A DNA stretch of 64,000 nt from an uncultured Actinomycetes bacterium. GTDB taxonomy: Bacteria > Actinomycetota > Acidimicrobiia > Acidimicrobiales > Acidimicrobilacustridaceae. The stretch lies in assembly GCA_937876315.1 (NCBI GenBank), contig CALEHQ010000019.1, positions 1-64,000 on the forward strand, in the 5' to 3' direction. The notes beneath the pieces are model-generated. The model was not told the DNA's origin. It made no database searches and saw nothing but the letters and a program-made list of their open reading frames with translations. Below are positions 42,216-50,066 of the stretch, piece by piece (the stretch's first letter is position 1; each line of letters begins with the position of its first letter). The position numbers and the translations under genes are program-made.

Positions 42216-44042
42216 GTGACGGCATCAGCCATAGAGACCGCGAAGTCATCCTCGCTGAGCGTCTCCGAAGACAACCAACAACCACCGATCGATCGCCGTC
42301 TCGTCATCATCGTTGCCGCATTGATCACCATCATCCTTGGATGGCTGCTGTATCGACTCTTGACATCTGAGTGGTTGCCGATTGGTGACTACCGAACGCT
42401 CCAACTGCGTGTCGCCGATGTCGGCGGGTCGGAGACGCCCATCATCGGCGTGTACTCCAGGTATCAGTGGAACCATCCAGGCCCGTTGCTTTTCTATGTC
42501 CTCGCTCTCCCCTATCGATTAAGTGGCTCCTCACCAATCGGGCTTCTCATCGGTGCACTTCTCGTCAATCTTGGGGTCATCGCTTCAACGCTTTGGATCG
42601 CAGCGCGAGCGGGCAGGCGAACCTTCGTACTCGTCGGCTTCTTTCTCACGCTGCTTTGCTTCGGGATGAACCCCGCTGGCCTTGCCGATCCATGGAATCC
42701 GGAATTCGTCATCCTCGCCGTGTTTGCGACAGCAGTTGCTAGTTGGCGCTGCGTCTTCGGCGATCGAGTCGCCGCAATAGCGCTCGTTCTGCTCGCCTCA
42801 TTTGCTGTGCAATGCCATGTCGGTAGCGCACTGCCCGTTGCGCTACTCGTTGGCATTGGCGCACTCGCTCTTATCATCCGATCAGTACGCGGAACCAACC
42901 GTTCTCGCGACCGTCAAACAACACTCATCGCTGCTGTTGTTGCCTTCGTGTGTTGGATTCCCCCGATCATTGAACAGTTCACACAGTCGCCGGGCAATCT
43001 CCGACTCATCTATGGATTCCTGCGCAATCCGCCGCTCGAAACAACGGGGCTTGCAACCGGAGTTCAAATCATGTTCCGGTTTCTCTCCATTCCAGGCAAC
43101 TGGGTTCGTGGCGCAGAACCGTCACTCATCAATTCCGCGATCGACACGTCCGGTTGGGCTATTCCTTGGGCGCTGATCGCATTAGGTATTGCGACTTGGT
43201 GGGCGTGGCGAAGGCGCTGGCGAAACGAACTGGTGCTGTGCGGCATTGCTGGTTCACTTATTGTTGTTGGCGCGATTGCGGCTTCGCGCATTGTGGGTGC
43301 ACCGTCGCCATACCTCCTGCGCTGGATGTGGGCTATCGCAGCATTCACATGGCTCGCAATAGCTGCCGTCGCGTTGCGACAGATTGCACTCACCGCGTTC
43401 GGACGCCGCCATGCAACCAACCTTGTCGTCATCGCAACGATTTTCGTGCTGGTGGCGATGCTCATTCGCGGTGTCAACCTCACACCACTTCGACTCTCCG
43501 ACAGTTGGACTCGGGCGATCGCAGCGTTAACGCCTCCAACCCTCGAGGCACTCAAAGGATTGCCTGAGCCCATCTTTCTTGTAGATGGCTACGGCTTGGA
43601 CGGATCGGCAGGGCTCGATGTCCTGGCTCAAGCCGAAGAAACTGGAATCGACGTACGTCGTAGCCCGAGTTGGGCGTACATCTACGGAGACAAGCGAACG
43701 ATCGAACGTTCGCAGGCCGCATCAGAACTGCTCTTCCTCACCGATTCAGCGCGGCTCGAGGCACAAGCCGATCCCAACCTTCGAGAAATCTTCAGCTACG
43801 ACCCGCTGACAACAGATCAGCGCACCGAATTCAATGCGCTCGTCACCAAATACGCTGCCTTCGATTCTCAACCGGGAATGTCGACTCTCGACCAACTTCG
43901 CGCCCAAGAGGAGCTCCTCCAAAAATGGGTACAAGTCGAACTCGCAGCAAAATCTCCGAGCGCCGATTTCAAGCGGTACTTCAAATTGCTCCTCGACGGT
44001 CCGGTCGTTTCTGTCTTCATCGATCACGGCCCGCCTCGTTAA
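42216..44042 (+). CDS. large polytopic membrane protein, possible GT-C glycosyltransferase
   Basis: A 608-aa protein with a short polar N-terminus, a first helix (LVIIVAALITIILGWLLYRLL), a loop with GDYRTLQLRVADVG and YSRYQWNHPGPLLFYVLALP, then about ten membrane segments up to residue 430 and a soluble C-terminal domain of about 170 aa. The early acidic loop followed by an HPG-type turn before the second helix resembles GT-C glycosyltransferases. The C-terminal domain is of no known type to me. It precedes murT/gatD by 58 bp and could belong to the same envelope programme. Function is not established. Confidence 0.6.
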   Translation: MTASAIETAKSSSLSVSEDNQQPPIDRRLVIIVAALITIILGWLLYRLLTSEWLPIGDYRTLQLRVADVGGSETPIIGVYSRYQWNHPGPLLFYVLALPYRLSGSSPIGLLIGALLVNLGVIASTLWIAARAGRRTFVLVGFFLTLLCFGMNPAGLADPWNPEFVILAVFATAVASWRCVFGDRVAAIALVLLASFAVQCHVGSALPVALLVGIGALALIIRSVRGTNRSRDRQTTLIAAVVAFVCWIPPIIEQFTQSPGNLRLIYGFLRNPPLETTGLATGVQIMFRFLSIPGNWVRGAEPSLINSAIDTSGWAIPWALIALGIATWWAWRRRWRNELVLCGIAGSLIVVGAIAASRIVGAPSPYLLRWMWAIAAFTWLAIAAVALRQIALTAFGRRHATNLVVIATIFVLVAMLIRGVNLTPLRLSDSWTRAIAALTPPTLEALKGLPEPIFLVDGYGLDGSAGLDVLAQAEETGIDVRRSPSWAYIYGDKRTIERSQAASELLFLTDSARLEAQADPNLREIFSYDPLTTDQRTEFNALVTKYAAFDSQPGMSTLDQLRAQEELLQKWVQVELAAKSPSADFKRYFKLLLDGPVVSVFIDHGPPR

Positions 44043-44100
44043 TTCAGAGCCCTCCTGGCACCAAAGCCTTCATCGATGGCGGAACTAGCATCTCGTTGTC

Positions 44101-45393
44101 GTGACCGCCGCTCCTGCCCCCGCTCCCGCATCTGGCCAAACGGTCAAGATCCGACCCCGAGCACGACTCGCGGTTCTTGCCGGGCGCACCGTTGCCTGGG
44201 CCTCTCGTGTAGTGCATTTCGGAACTGGATCGGTCATTGGCGGCCGGGTGTCGCTACTCATTGATCCAAATCTTCTTGCCGAACTCACTCGATCACGCGA
44301 TGTCGCAGTCATCAGCGCAACCAACGGAAAAACCACGACAACGAAACTTCTCTCAGTTGCACTGGGTTCTCGCCAACCCGTGGTCTCTAATTGGCTTGGC
44401 GCCAACATGACTCCTGGAATCGTTGCGGCTCTCGCCCCTTCGAACGCGACAGATACTGCTGTTCTCGAAGTGGACGAACGTTGGGTCGATTCAGTCCTTC
44501 GCGCCACAAATGCCAGCACCGTGGTACTACTAAATCTGAGTCGTGATCAACTTGATCGGACTCAGGAAGTTCGCAAACTTGCCGAACAATGGCGCACCGC
44601 GCTTGCTGCCACCCCACCACGCACCGTCATTGCGAATGCCGATGATCCCCTCGTGACATGGGCCGCACTCGCTGCACCAAACGTCACCTGGATCGCAACG
44701 GGCCAGGAATGGACCGCCGATGCAGCGGGATGTCCTGCGTGTTCCGGCCGAATCGACTTCGTCGGCACCGAGTGGGCCTGCACATCGTGTGATCTCAAGC
44801 GTCCCCCGGTTGATGTCGTTGTCGAAGATGAAACTATTTCCATTAATGGCCGCAACTTTCATTCGCCATTAGCGCTCCCGGGCCGGGTGAATCGCGTGAA
44901 CGCTGCTTTTGCGCTTGCAGCATCCACAGCAATGGGCACTGACCTCGACGCGGCATTCGACGCCCTTGATGACGTCGCCGAAGTTGCAGGGCGCTATCGC
45001 GTGACTGAATTCGGTGACGTGAATATTCGCCTCCTCCTGGCCAAGAATCCGGCAGGCTGGCATGAAGCACTCGAACTTCTCGAGGGACCATCAACACCTC
45101 TGGTTATCGCCATTAATGCCCGAATCGCCGATGGCCACGATCCTTCTTGGCTTTGGGATGTTGACTACGAGCGCGTCGGCAATCGACTTGTAATCGCCAT
45201 AGGCGAACGACGCCATGACCTCGCCGTGCGTTTCCGCTATGGAAACATCACTCATTGTGTGGCCGACAGTCTCGAAGATGCCCTCAACCTGGTTCGCGAG
45301 TCGCCTGACTTCGACCCAACCGTTCCCGTCGATGTCGCGTCGAATTACACAGCATTCCAAGATCACCTCGAAAAAGTTGGCGGCGTGCTGTGA
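44101..45393 (+). CDS. murT: lipid II isoglutaminyl synthase, ligase subunit MurT
   Basis: A 430-aa Mur-ligase-family protein. With GatD it amidates the D-Glu of the lipid II stem peptide to D-isoglutamine. The ATP loop SATNGKTTTTKL is near residue 75, the central domain has a zinc ribbon (CPACSGRIDF...CTSC) special to MurT, and the C-terminal DUF1727 part contains INARIADGHDPSWLWDVDYE. It starts at GTG 44101 with a TAGCAT box 9 nt upstream. Its stop overlaps the gatD GTG (GTGA). The pair indicates an amidated peptidoglycan, usual in Gram-positive actinobacteria. Confidence 0.94.
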   Translation: MTAAPAPAPASGQTVKIRPRARLAVLAGRTVAWASRVVHFGTGSVIGGRVSLLIDPNLLAELTRSRDVAVISATNGKTTTTKLLSVALGSRQPVVSNWLGANMTPGIVAALAPSNATDTAVLEVDERWVDSVLRATNASTVVLLNLSRDQLDRTQEVRKLAEQWRTALAATPPRTVIANADDPLVTWAALAAPNVTWIATGQEWTADAAGCPACSGRIDFVGTEWACTSCDLKRPPVDVVVEDETISINGRNFHSPLALPGRVNRVNAAFALAASTAMGTDLDAAFDALDDVAEVAGRYRVTEFGDVNIRLLLAKNPAGWHEALELLEGPSTPLVIAINARIADGHDPSWLWDVDYERVGNRLVIAIGERRHDLAVRFRYGNITHCVADSLEDALNLVRESPDFDPTVPVDVASNYTAFQDHLEKVGGVL

Positions 45394-46196
45394 CAAGTAC
45401 TCCCAACTTCAATCGAGCTGACTCTGCAGTTCGGATCGTTTCGCTCTATCCAGACCTCCTCGGCACCTACGGCGACGGGGGCAACGCACTCGTTCTTTCG
45501 CGTCGTCTCGAGTGGCGAGGGATTGCGGTAGAGCACATCAGCGTCGATGCCGGAGCACCCATTCCCGATTCCGCCGACCTCTATCTCGTTGGCGGCGGCG
45601 AAGACGGCCCGCAAGTGCAGGCCGCCCGAGAACTTGAGCTCAGTCAAGGACTTCATCGGGCTGTCGACAAGGGAGCAGTCGTCCTCGCCATTTGCGCGGG
45701 CATGCAGATCCTTGGTCATCGATTTCCCGACGCAACAGGCACGAGCCGTGGCGGGCTTGGTTTACTTGACTGTGAAACCGTCAGAGTTAATCGCCCTCGC
45801 GCCGTTGGTGAACTCCTCACTACCAACGCCCGGCTCACAACTACCCACGGCCTCATTGAACTCGGCCCACTCACCGGGTTCGAAAACCATGCTGGTCGGA
45901 CCGTTCCAGGGTCCAATGGCGTGTCCCTCGGTTCTGTCGAAGTGGGCGAGGGCAACGGAGATAGCTCTGAAGGTGTGGTGACCGGAACAGTCGTTGGCAC
46001 CTACCTGCACGGACCAGCGCTCGCACGCAATCCCCGCCTCGCCGATGCTCTGCTCGAATGGATTGTTGGACCGACAGCAATGACACCGCTCGACGACGGC
46101 GACGTCAACGCGCTTCGAGCCGAACGAATTCACGCAGCGCAAGAGCACGAACTCGCTCCGCGCCGCTCATGGCGCGACATCCTGAGGCGATCATGA
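45390..46196 (+). CDS. gatD: lipid II isoglutaminyl synthase, glutaminase subunit GatD
   Basis: A 268-aa class I glutamine amidotransferase (CobB/CobQ type) that supplies ammonia to MurT. The nucleophile is the cysteine in VLAICAGMQILGH, and the catalytic histidine is in GTYLHGPALARNP. Family landmarks RIVSLYPDLLGTYGDGGN and LVGGGEDGPQ are present. It starts at GTG 45390 in the murT stop and its own stop overlaps the next small membrane protein (ATGA). Confidence 0.94.
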   Translation: MTSTPNFNRADSAVRIVSLYPDLLGTYGDGGNALVLSRRLEWRGIAVEHISVDAGAPIPDSADLYLVGGGEDGPQVQAARELELSQGLHRAVDKGAVVLAICAGMQILGHRFPDATGTSRGGLGLLDCETVRVNRPRAVGELLTTNARLTTTHGLIELGPLTGFENHAGRTVPGSNGVSLGSVEVGEGNGDSSEGVVTGTVVGTYLHGPALARNPRLADALLEWIVGPTAMTPLDDGDVNALRAERIHAAQEHELAPRRSWRDILRRS

Positions 46197-46690
46197 CAAC
46201 AGAAATCACCCGGCCCCGACGCTCTTTGCGGTCAGTAGTTCAGTCAGTACTTCTCTCGATTTCACTTCTGCTTCTCGTTCTCGCAGACATCCTCGCCTTC
46301 AATCAGTTCGCGACACAATCAGCGACCGACGCGATTGTCCAAATCATCGTCTTCGCGGTCGGCGGAGCAGGACTCTTTGAGTTTCTCCGCCGGGCGTTGT
46401 GTTGCACTTCCACTGTTGGCCGCTGGTCTGCAATCGTCCCCGGAGCGCTGAGCGCTGGTGCATTCATCGCGTGGCGCATGCAGGCGCCCGTGGGCTGGCT
46501 GGTCATCATCACGATCGCCTCGGCCGCCTTCCTCGGCATCATCGCCGTCCGTTCCCTCTGGGGCCCCGAGAACAGCAAGGTCTCGGAATCTGCCCAACTC
46601 GTGGGACTGTTATGTCTCGCCCAAACAATTGTTCTTATTTATGTCGCCGTCCTCGCCGCGGTCGACGCCGGCCCCGTGCTCTTCACCTGA
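46193..46690 (+). CDS. small membrane protein co-transcribed with murT-gatD
   Basis: A 165-aa protein with a short basic N-terminus (RPRRSLRSVV) and about four hydrophobic segments: VLLSISLLLLVLADILAF, AIVQIIVFAVGGAGLFEFL, a third near GWLVIITIASAAFLGIIAV and a last one near the C-terminus. No family is recognised. ATG 46193 overlaps the gatD stop, so it is likely translated together with the amidation enzymes and may be a membrane partner or simply a hitch-hiker. Confidence 0.7.
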   Translation: MTTEITRPRRSLRSVVQSVLLSISLLLLVLADILAFNQFATQSATDAIVQIIVFAVGGAGLFEFLRRALCCTSTVGRWSAIVPGALSAGAFIAWRMQAPVGWLVIITIASAAFLGIIAVRSLWGPENSKVSESAQLVGLLCLAQTIVLIYVAVLAAVDAGPVLFT

Positions 46691-46764
46691 GTTCAGGCGC
46701 AGGCCGACTCTCCAGCAGGTAGCAATTCCGACTTCTGAGCGGGCGCAAAATGGTCATGAACGCC

Positions 46765-46770
46765 TATCGT
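46765..46770 (+). promoter_or_regulatory. -10-like TAnnnT box before the peroxiredoxin
   Basis: TATCGT ends 6 nt before ATG 46777. It decides against the upstream in-frame ATG at 46750, which would include the box in the coding region. Confidence 0.5.
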
Positions 46771-46776
46771 GTCGCC

Positions 46777-47259
46777 ATGACACTCAACGTTGGGGACCCC
46801 ATCCCTTCCGTCGATCTCTTCGTCATGGGCGCAGCCGGACCTGAAAAGGTCAACACCGCCGATGTCCTCGGATCAGGAAAAGTTGTTCTATTCGCCGTGC
46901 CCGGAGCATTCACGCCTGGCTGTTCAAAGGTTCACCTTCCTGGATTCGTCCAGCAGGCCAGCGAACTCACCGGCAAAGGTGTCGACCGCATCGCTTGTCT
47001 CTCCGTCAATGACGCGTTCGTCATGGGAGCCTGGGGCGACGACCAGCAGGTTGGCGACTCAATCACGATGCTTGCCGACGGCAACGGCGAATTCACTCAA
47101 GCCATGGGACTCGTCATGGACGGCACCGGTTTCGGGCTTGGCGTGCGCTCAAAGCGTTACGCCGCGATCATCGAAAACGGAGTCATCACCAATATCGACG
47201 TCGATGAAAACGGTGGCGTTGAAGTCAGTCCATGTTCTGCAGTGATCGGTCGCCTTTAA
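46777..47259 (+). CDS. peroxiredoxin, Prx5 type
   Basis: A 160-aa peroxiredoxin that reduces peroxides with thiols as electron donors. The peroxidatic Cys49 is in the Prx5 signature PGAFTPGCSKVHLPGF, and DAFVMGAW is a second family segment. A further cysteine occurs near the end (VSPCSAV), a possible resolving residue, as well as one in IACLSVND. The start at 46777 is preferred because of the TATCGT box upstream and the typical MTLNVGDPIP N-terminus. A strong terminator follows. Confidence 0.93.
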   Translation: MTLNVGDPIPSVDLFVMGAAGPEKVNTADVLGSGKVVLFAVPGAFTPGCSKVHLPGFVQQASELTGKGVDRIACLSVNDAFVMGAWGDDQQVGDSITMLADGNGEFTQAMGLVMDGTGFGLGVRSKRYAAIIENGVITNIDVDENGGVEVSPCSAVIGRL

Positions 47260-47294
47260 ACCTTTCCTGCCGCAAACCATCCTCGCAGTACTCA

Positions 47295-47334
47295 CTCAGG
47301 TCTGGGGTCAACCCAGTCCTGAGTTGCGTTTTTG
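47295..47334 (+). terminator. intrinsic terminator after the peroxiredoxin
   Basis: The arms ACTCAGGTCTGGG (47295-47307) and CCCAGTCCTGAGT (47313-47325) form a 13-position stem with one T-T mismatch and a 5-base loop. It is followed by TGCG and five Ts (47330-47334). It lies between convergent genes and is oriented for the plus-strand peroxiredoxin. Confidence 0.82.
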
Positions 47335-47335
47335 C

Positions 47336-49441
47336 TCAGAGTGAACGACCAGCAAGGTATCCAGTTCGCACAGCGCCCTCGATATAGCCAACCGAAACCG
47401 CGTCACCAACCACCTGCACTTCGAATCCATCTGCGATGAGTTGTTCGGCAATCGAGTGGTCAGTGTGAACACCGCTAGCGATGACAACGGCATCAGCCCG
47501 CACTGTGTGAGTGTCTTCGCCGATGCGATAGGAAACATCGCTCTGCGTGATCGACACGAGATCAGCACCGGTGACGAACTCAACACCATGGTTGCGAGCC
47601 TCATGCACGGCACGAGCCCGTCGGGGGTGGGCCATTTCGAGACCAAGTTTCTCGCCCGATTCAAGGACAGTGACGCTACGACCTCGTTCGGCAAGGTATT
47701 CGGCGAGTTCAACACCGACGAGACCGCCGCCAACAACGACAACGCGCTTTCCGATCGGCATCCACCGCTTCGACATAGACCTCACCCGATCCATATTCGA
47801 CATCATGCCAAGCGAGCGACCGATCGAAACGATGAGCCGGCGGTGAATCGGAAGTCGAGCTGCAGCGGCCGGATCATCTCCAGTCAGGAGTGCACGAAGA
47901 TCATCACCCGAGAATACGTGTGGCAACGCTGAGCCCGGCACATCCGGACGCTCGCGTCGAGCACCTGTCGCAACAATGACAACATCGGCATTCAGTTCTC
48001 GCAACAGTGATGCCGTTACCGGAGTTGAGGTACGGATGTCGACGTCGAGTCGAGAGATCTCGGTCGTGAGATAACGAACGAATTGCGCGTTCATTGGGGT
48101 TGTAAGGGAAGAGAACCGCGCCGTGCCGCCGAGATGCGGAGATTTCTCGAGCAATGTCACCGAGTGACCGCGGATCGCTGCAACCCGCGCTGCCTCCATG
48201 CCACCGGGACCGCCGCCAACGACAATGACGCGTCGACGGACCTCGGCCGGAACCAGTGGGCCTTCGTCGTAATGGCCGAGTTCGGCGTTAATTGCACAGA
48301 CCGGGGCACCGTCCCAAAAGTTCTGCGCCACGCACACAAAGCAATTGATGCAGGTGCGGACTCGCTCGGGGGTACCTGAGAGCAACTTCGCCGGCAGTTC
48401 AGGGTCGGCGAGAAGTTGCCGGCCCATCGAAACGAAATCGCAGTCGCCGTTTTTCAGATGAATCTCGGCGGCATCGGGAAGGATGCGGCCCACAGCAATC
48501 ACTGGAATCGACACAGCCATCTTCACAACCGCTGCAAGGCCCACGTACTGATCGGGCTGCCACGGAAGTGGACCATTCGTGAATCCGATACCCATCGCGT
48601 TGGGACCAGAGGCCGAAACGTGAATCGCGTCGGCACCTGCAGTTTCCGCAATAACCGCATACTCAGCACAGAGTTCTGGCGTAATGCCACCATCGACATA
48701 TTCCCGGCCATCGAGCCGGACGATGATCCCGAAGTCAGAGCCGCATCGCTTACGAATTGCAGTGATGATTTCGACGAGCAACCGGGCCCGATTTTCTACC
48801 GAACCGCCGTACTCATCGTCGCGAACGTTGTAGTGGGGCGAAAGAAATGTTGAGATCAGATACCCGTGTGCGGCATGAATTTCAATGCCATCCAAGCCCG
48901 CCTTCTTGACCCGCTCAGATGCATCGGCGAACTGGTCGATCACCCAGACAATGTCATCAGTGGTAGCGGCTCGTTGCTTGCCACGCTTGCCACCCGTGAG
49001 GCCCGCCATCTTCATGAGCTCATCCATGGTGATCGCGCTCATGTCAGATTCATCGTCGGGAAGCGGCACCGAAGGAACGAGTTGTTCACGATCCTGCATC
49101 GCGTCGACACCGGCAGTCTTTCCGTGGTGGCAAATCTGCACCACCATTTTCGAACCATGGCGATGCACCGAATCGGCCAGTCTGGTCAGCCCCGGAATGA
49201 ACCGATCATTGGAGAGCGCTGGCTGGTGCAACGAGGTCGCGCCGACGGGCCACGCCACTGCCGAAGTTTCGAGAATGAGAAGCCCCACTCCGCCTCGAGC
49301 TCGTGCCTCATAGTGAGCAATATTGAGATCGGTGATGGCACCGTCGTCACAACTGTTTTGATCCATCGCCGGCAACACGATGCGATTCCGAGTAGTGATC
49401 GGACCGATACGGCCCTGCGTCAGAAGCTTGGGATGAGGCAC
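47336..49441 (-). CDS. NADH:flavin oxidoreductase, 2,4-dienoyl-CoA reductase-like
   Basis: A 701-aa multidomain flavoprotein. Residues 1-350 form an Old Yellow Enzyme TIM barrel with FMN (QICHHGKTAG, IEIHAAHGYLISTFLSP, SMGRQLLADPELP). A [4Fe-4S] site follows in CINCFVCVAQNF plus the cysteine of GAPVCAINAE. The C-terminal half is a FAD/NAD(P) module with VVGGGPGGMEAARVAA and VVVVGGGLVGVELAEYLAERG. This is the FadH architecture; relatives also reduce enones, bile acids or trimethylamine. It could serve beta-oxidation of unsaturated acyl chains together with the window's other acyl-CoA genes. The substrate is unproven. Confidence 0.91.
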   Translation of the reverse strand: MPHPKLLTQGRIGPITTRNRIVLPAMDQNSCDDGAITDLNIAHYEARARGGVGLLILETSAVAWPVGATSLHQPALSNDRFIPGLTRLADSVHRHGSKMVVQICHHGKTAGVDAMQDREQLVPSVPLPDDESDMSAITMDELMKMAGLTGGKRGKQRAATTDDIVWVIDQFADASERVKKAGLDGIEIHAAHGYLISTFLSPHYNVRDDEYGGSVENRARLLVEIITAIRKRCGSDFGIIVRLDGREYVDGGITPELCAEYAVIAETAGADAIHVSASGPNAMGIGFTNGPLPWQPDQYVGLAAVVKMAVSIPVIAVGRILPDAAEIHLKNGDCDFVSMGRQLLADPELPAKLLSGTPERVRTCINCFVCVAQNFWDGAPVCAINAELGHYDEGPLVPAEVRRRVIVVGGGPGGMEAARVAAIRGHSVTLLEKSPHLGGTARFSSLTTPMNAQFVRYLTTEISRLDVDIRTSTPVTASLLRELNADVVIVATGARRERPDVPGSALPHVFSGDDLRALLTGDDPAAAARLPIHRRLIVSIGRSLGMMSNMDRVRSMSKRWMPIGKRVVVVGGGLVGVELAEYLAERGRSVTVLESGEKLGLEMAHPRRARAVHEARNHGVEFVTGADLVSITQSDVSYRIGEDTHTVRADAVVIASGVHTDHSIAEQLIADGFEVQVVGDAVSVGYIEGAVRTGYLAGRSL

Positions 49442-49490
49442 GTAGAGATCCTACGACTGTCTCCTTGATGGGATGGCCTTAAACGCGCCC

Positions 49491-49512
49491 GTGCCCCGCC
49501 GAAGCGGGGCAC
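49491..49512. terminator. perfect GC-rich hairpin with UUCG-type loop
   Basis: GTGCCCCGC and GCGGGGCAC flank CGAA; on the minus strand the loop reads TTCG, an extra-stable tetraloop closed by C-G. It lies 42 bp after the SHOCT-protein stop on that strand and 50 bp before the OYE start. It lacks a T tract, so it may be a factor-dependent terminator or a transcript-stabilising hairpin. Confidence 0.55.
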
Positions 49513-49529
49513 CGGGTACAACTCGTTCA

Positions 49530-49545
49530 CAGCGCTTTAGCGCTG
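49530..49545. repeat. short inverted repeat after the SHOCT gene
   Basis: CAGCGCTTTAGCGCTG is a perfect inverted repeat, 9 bp after the SHOCT-protein stop. Together with the hairpin at 49491-49512 it makes a tandem stem-loop 3' end. Confidence 0.5.
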
Positions 49546-49553
49546 CAACGGGA

Positions 49554-49943
49554 TCAGCTAACGACCTTGCCCTTGAGCTTGTCGAATTCGGCCTGATCAA
49601 TAACGCCACGATCCTTAAGGTCGGCGAGACGGTGAAGTTCGTCGGCCGGGGTGGTGCCAGCTGCATTGCGGATGTAGTCCTGCATTGCTGCGTCCTGAGC
49701 CTTTGCGGCCTCGATCGCATGCTGGTTCATCTTGCCGCCGCGAACGATGAGGTACGCAAGCACACCGAACAACGGAACGATAAAGATCGCTACGACCCAA
49801 ATGGCCTTATGGACGCCACCCATGTCAGGGCTGCGGAAGACGTCGATGAATACACTGATCGCCAACCAGATCCAGATGAAGAAACAGGTGAAGTAAAGCA
49901 TGGCCAAAACCGCTTCACCGAGACCCCAAGTCGCTGCAAACAT
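49554..49943 (-). CDS. PLDc_N/SHOCT membrane protein
   Basis: A 129-aa protein with two membrane segments (LAMLYFTCFFIWIWLAISVFI and AIWVVAIFIVPLFGVLAYLIV) of the phospholipase-D nuclease N-terminal type. A charged linker and a C-terminal SHOCT motif follow (ADELHRLADLKDRGVIDQAEFDKLKGKVV, quoted across residues 100-128 in pieces ADELHRLADLKDRG and IDQAEFDKLK). SHOCT is a short oligomerisation helix pair found at protein ends. The start has AGGAGGG 6 nt upstream, the strongest ribosome site in the window, suggesting high expression. Function is unknown; relatives are linked to envelope stress. Confidence 0.82.
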   Translation of the reverse strand: MFAATWGLGEAVLAMLYFTCFFIWIWLAISVFIDVFRSPDMGGVHKAIWVVAIFIVPLFGVLAYLIVRGGKMNQHAIEAAKAQDAAMQDYIRNAAGTTPADELHRLADLKDRGVIDQAEFDKLKGKVVS

Positions 49944-49979
49944 TTTCCCTCCTGTGTGCCAAGGCTGACACGTCGACTG

Positions 49980-49998
49980 CGCGAGACGGTCTCTCGCG
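49980..49998. repeat. hairpin in the carboxyltransferase 3' region
   Basis: CGCGAGA and TCTCGCG arms of 7 bases surround a 5-base loop, 69 bp beyond the carboxyltransferase stop and 37 bp upstream of the SHOCT start. It could end the carboxyltransferase transcript. No T tract is present, and the rest of the 123-bp gap is AT-richer without a clear signal. Confidence 0.4.
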
Positions 49999-50066
49999 AC
50001 TCCGAGAGACTAGCGATTACTGACGCGTTCGTGACGCATATGAACGTATTTTATTCTCTCAGCCAT

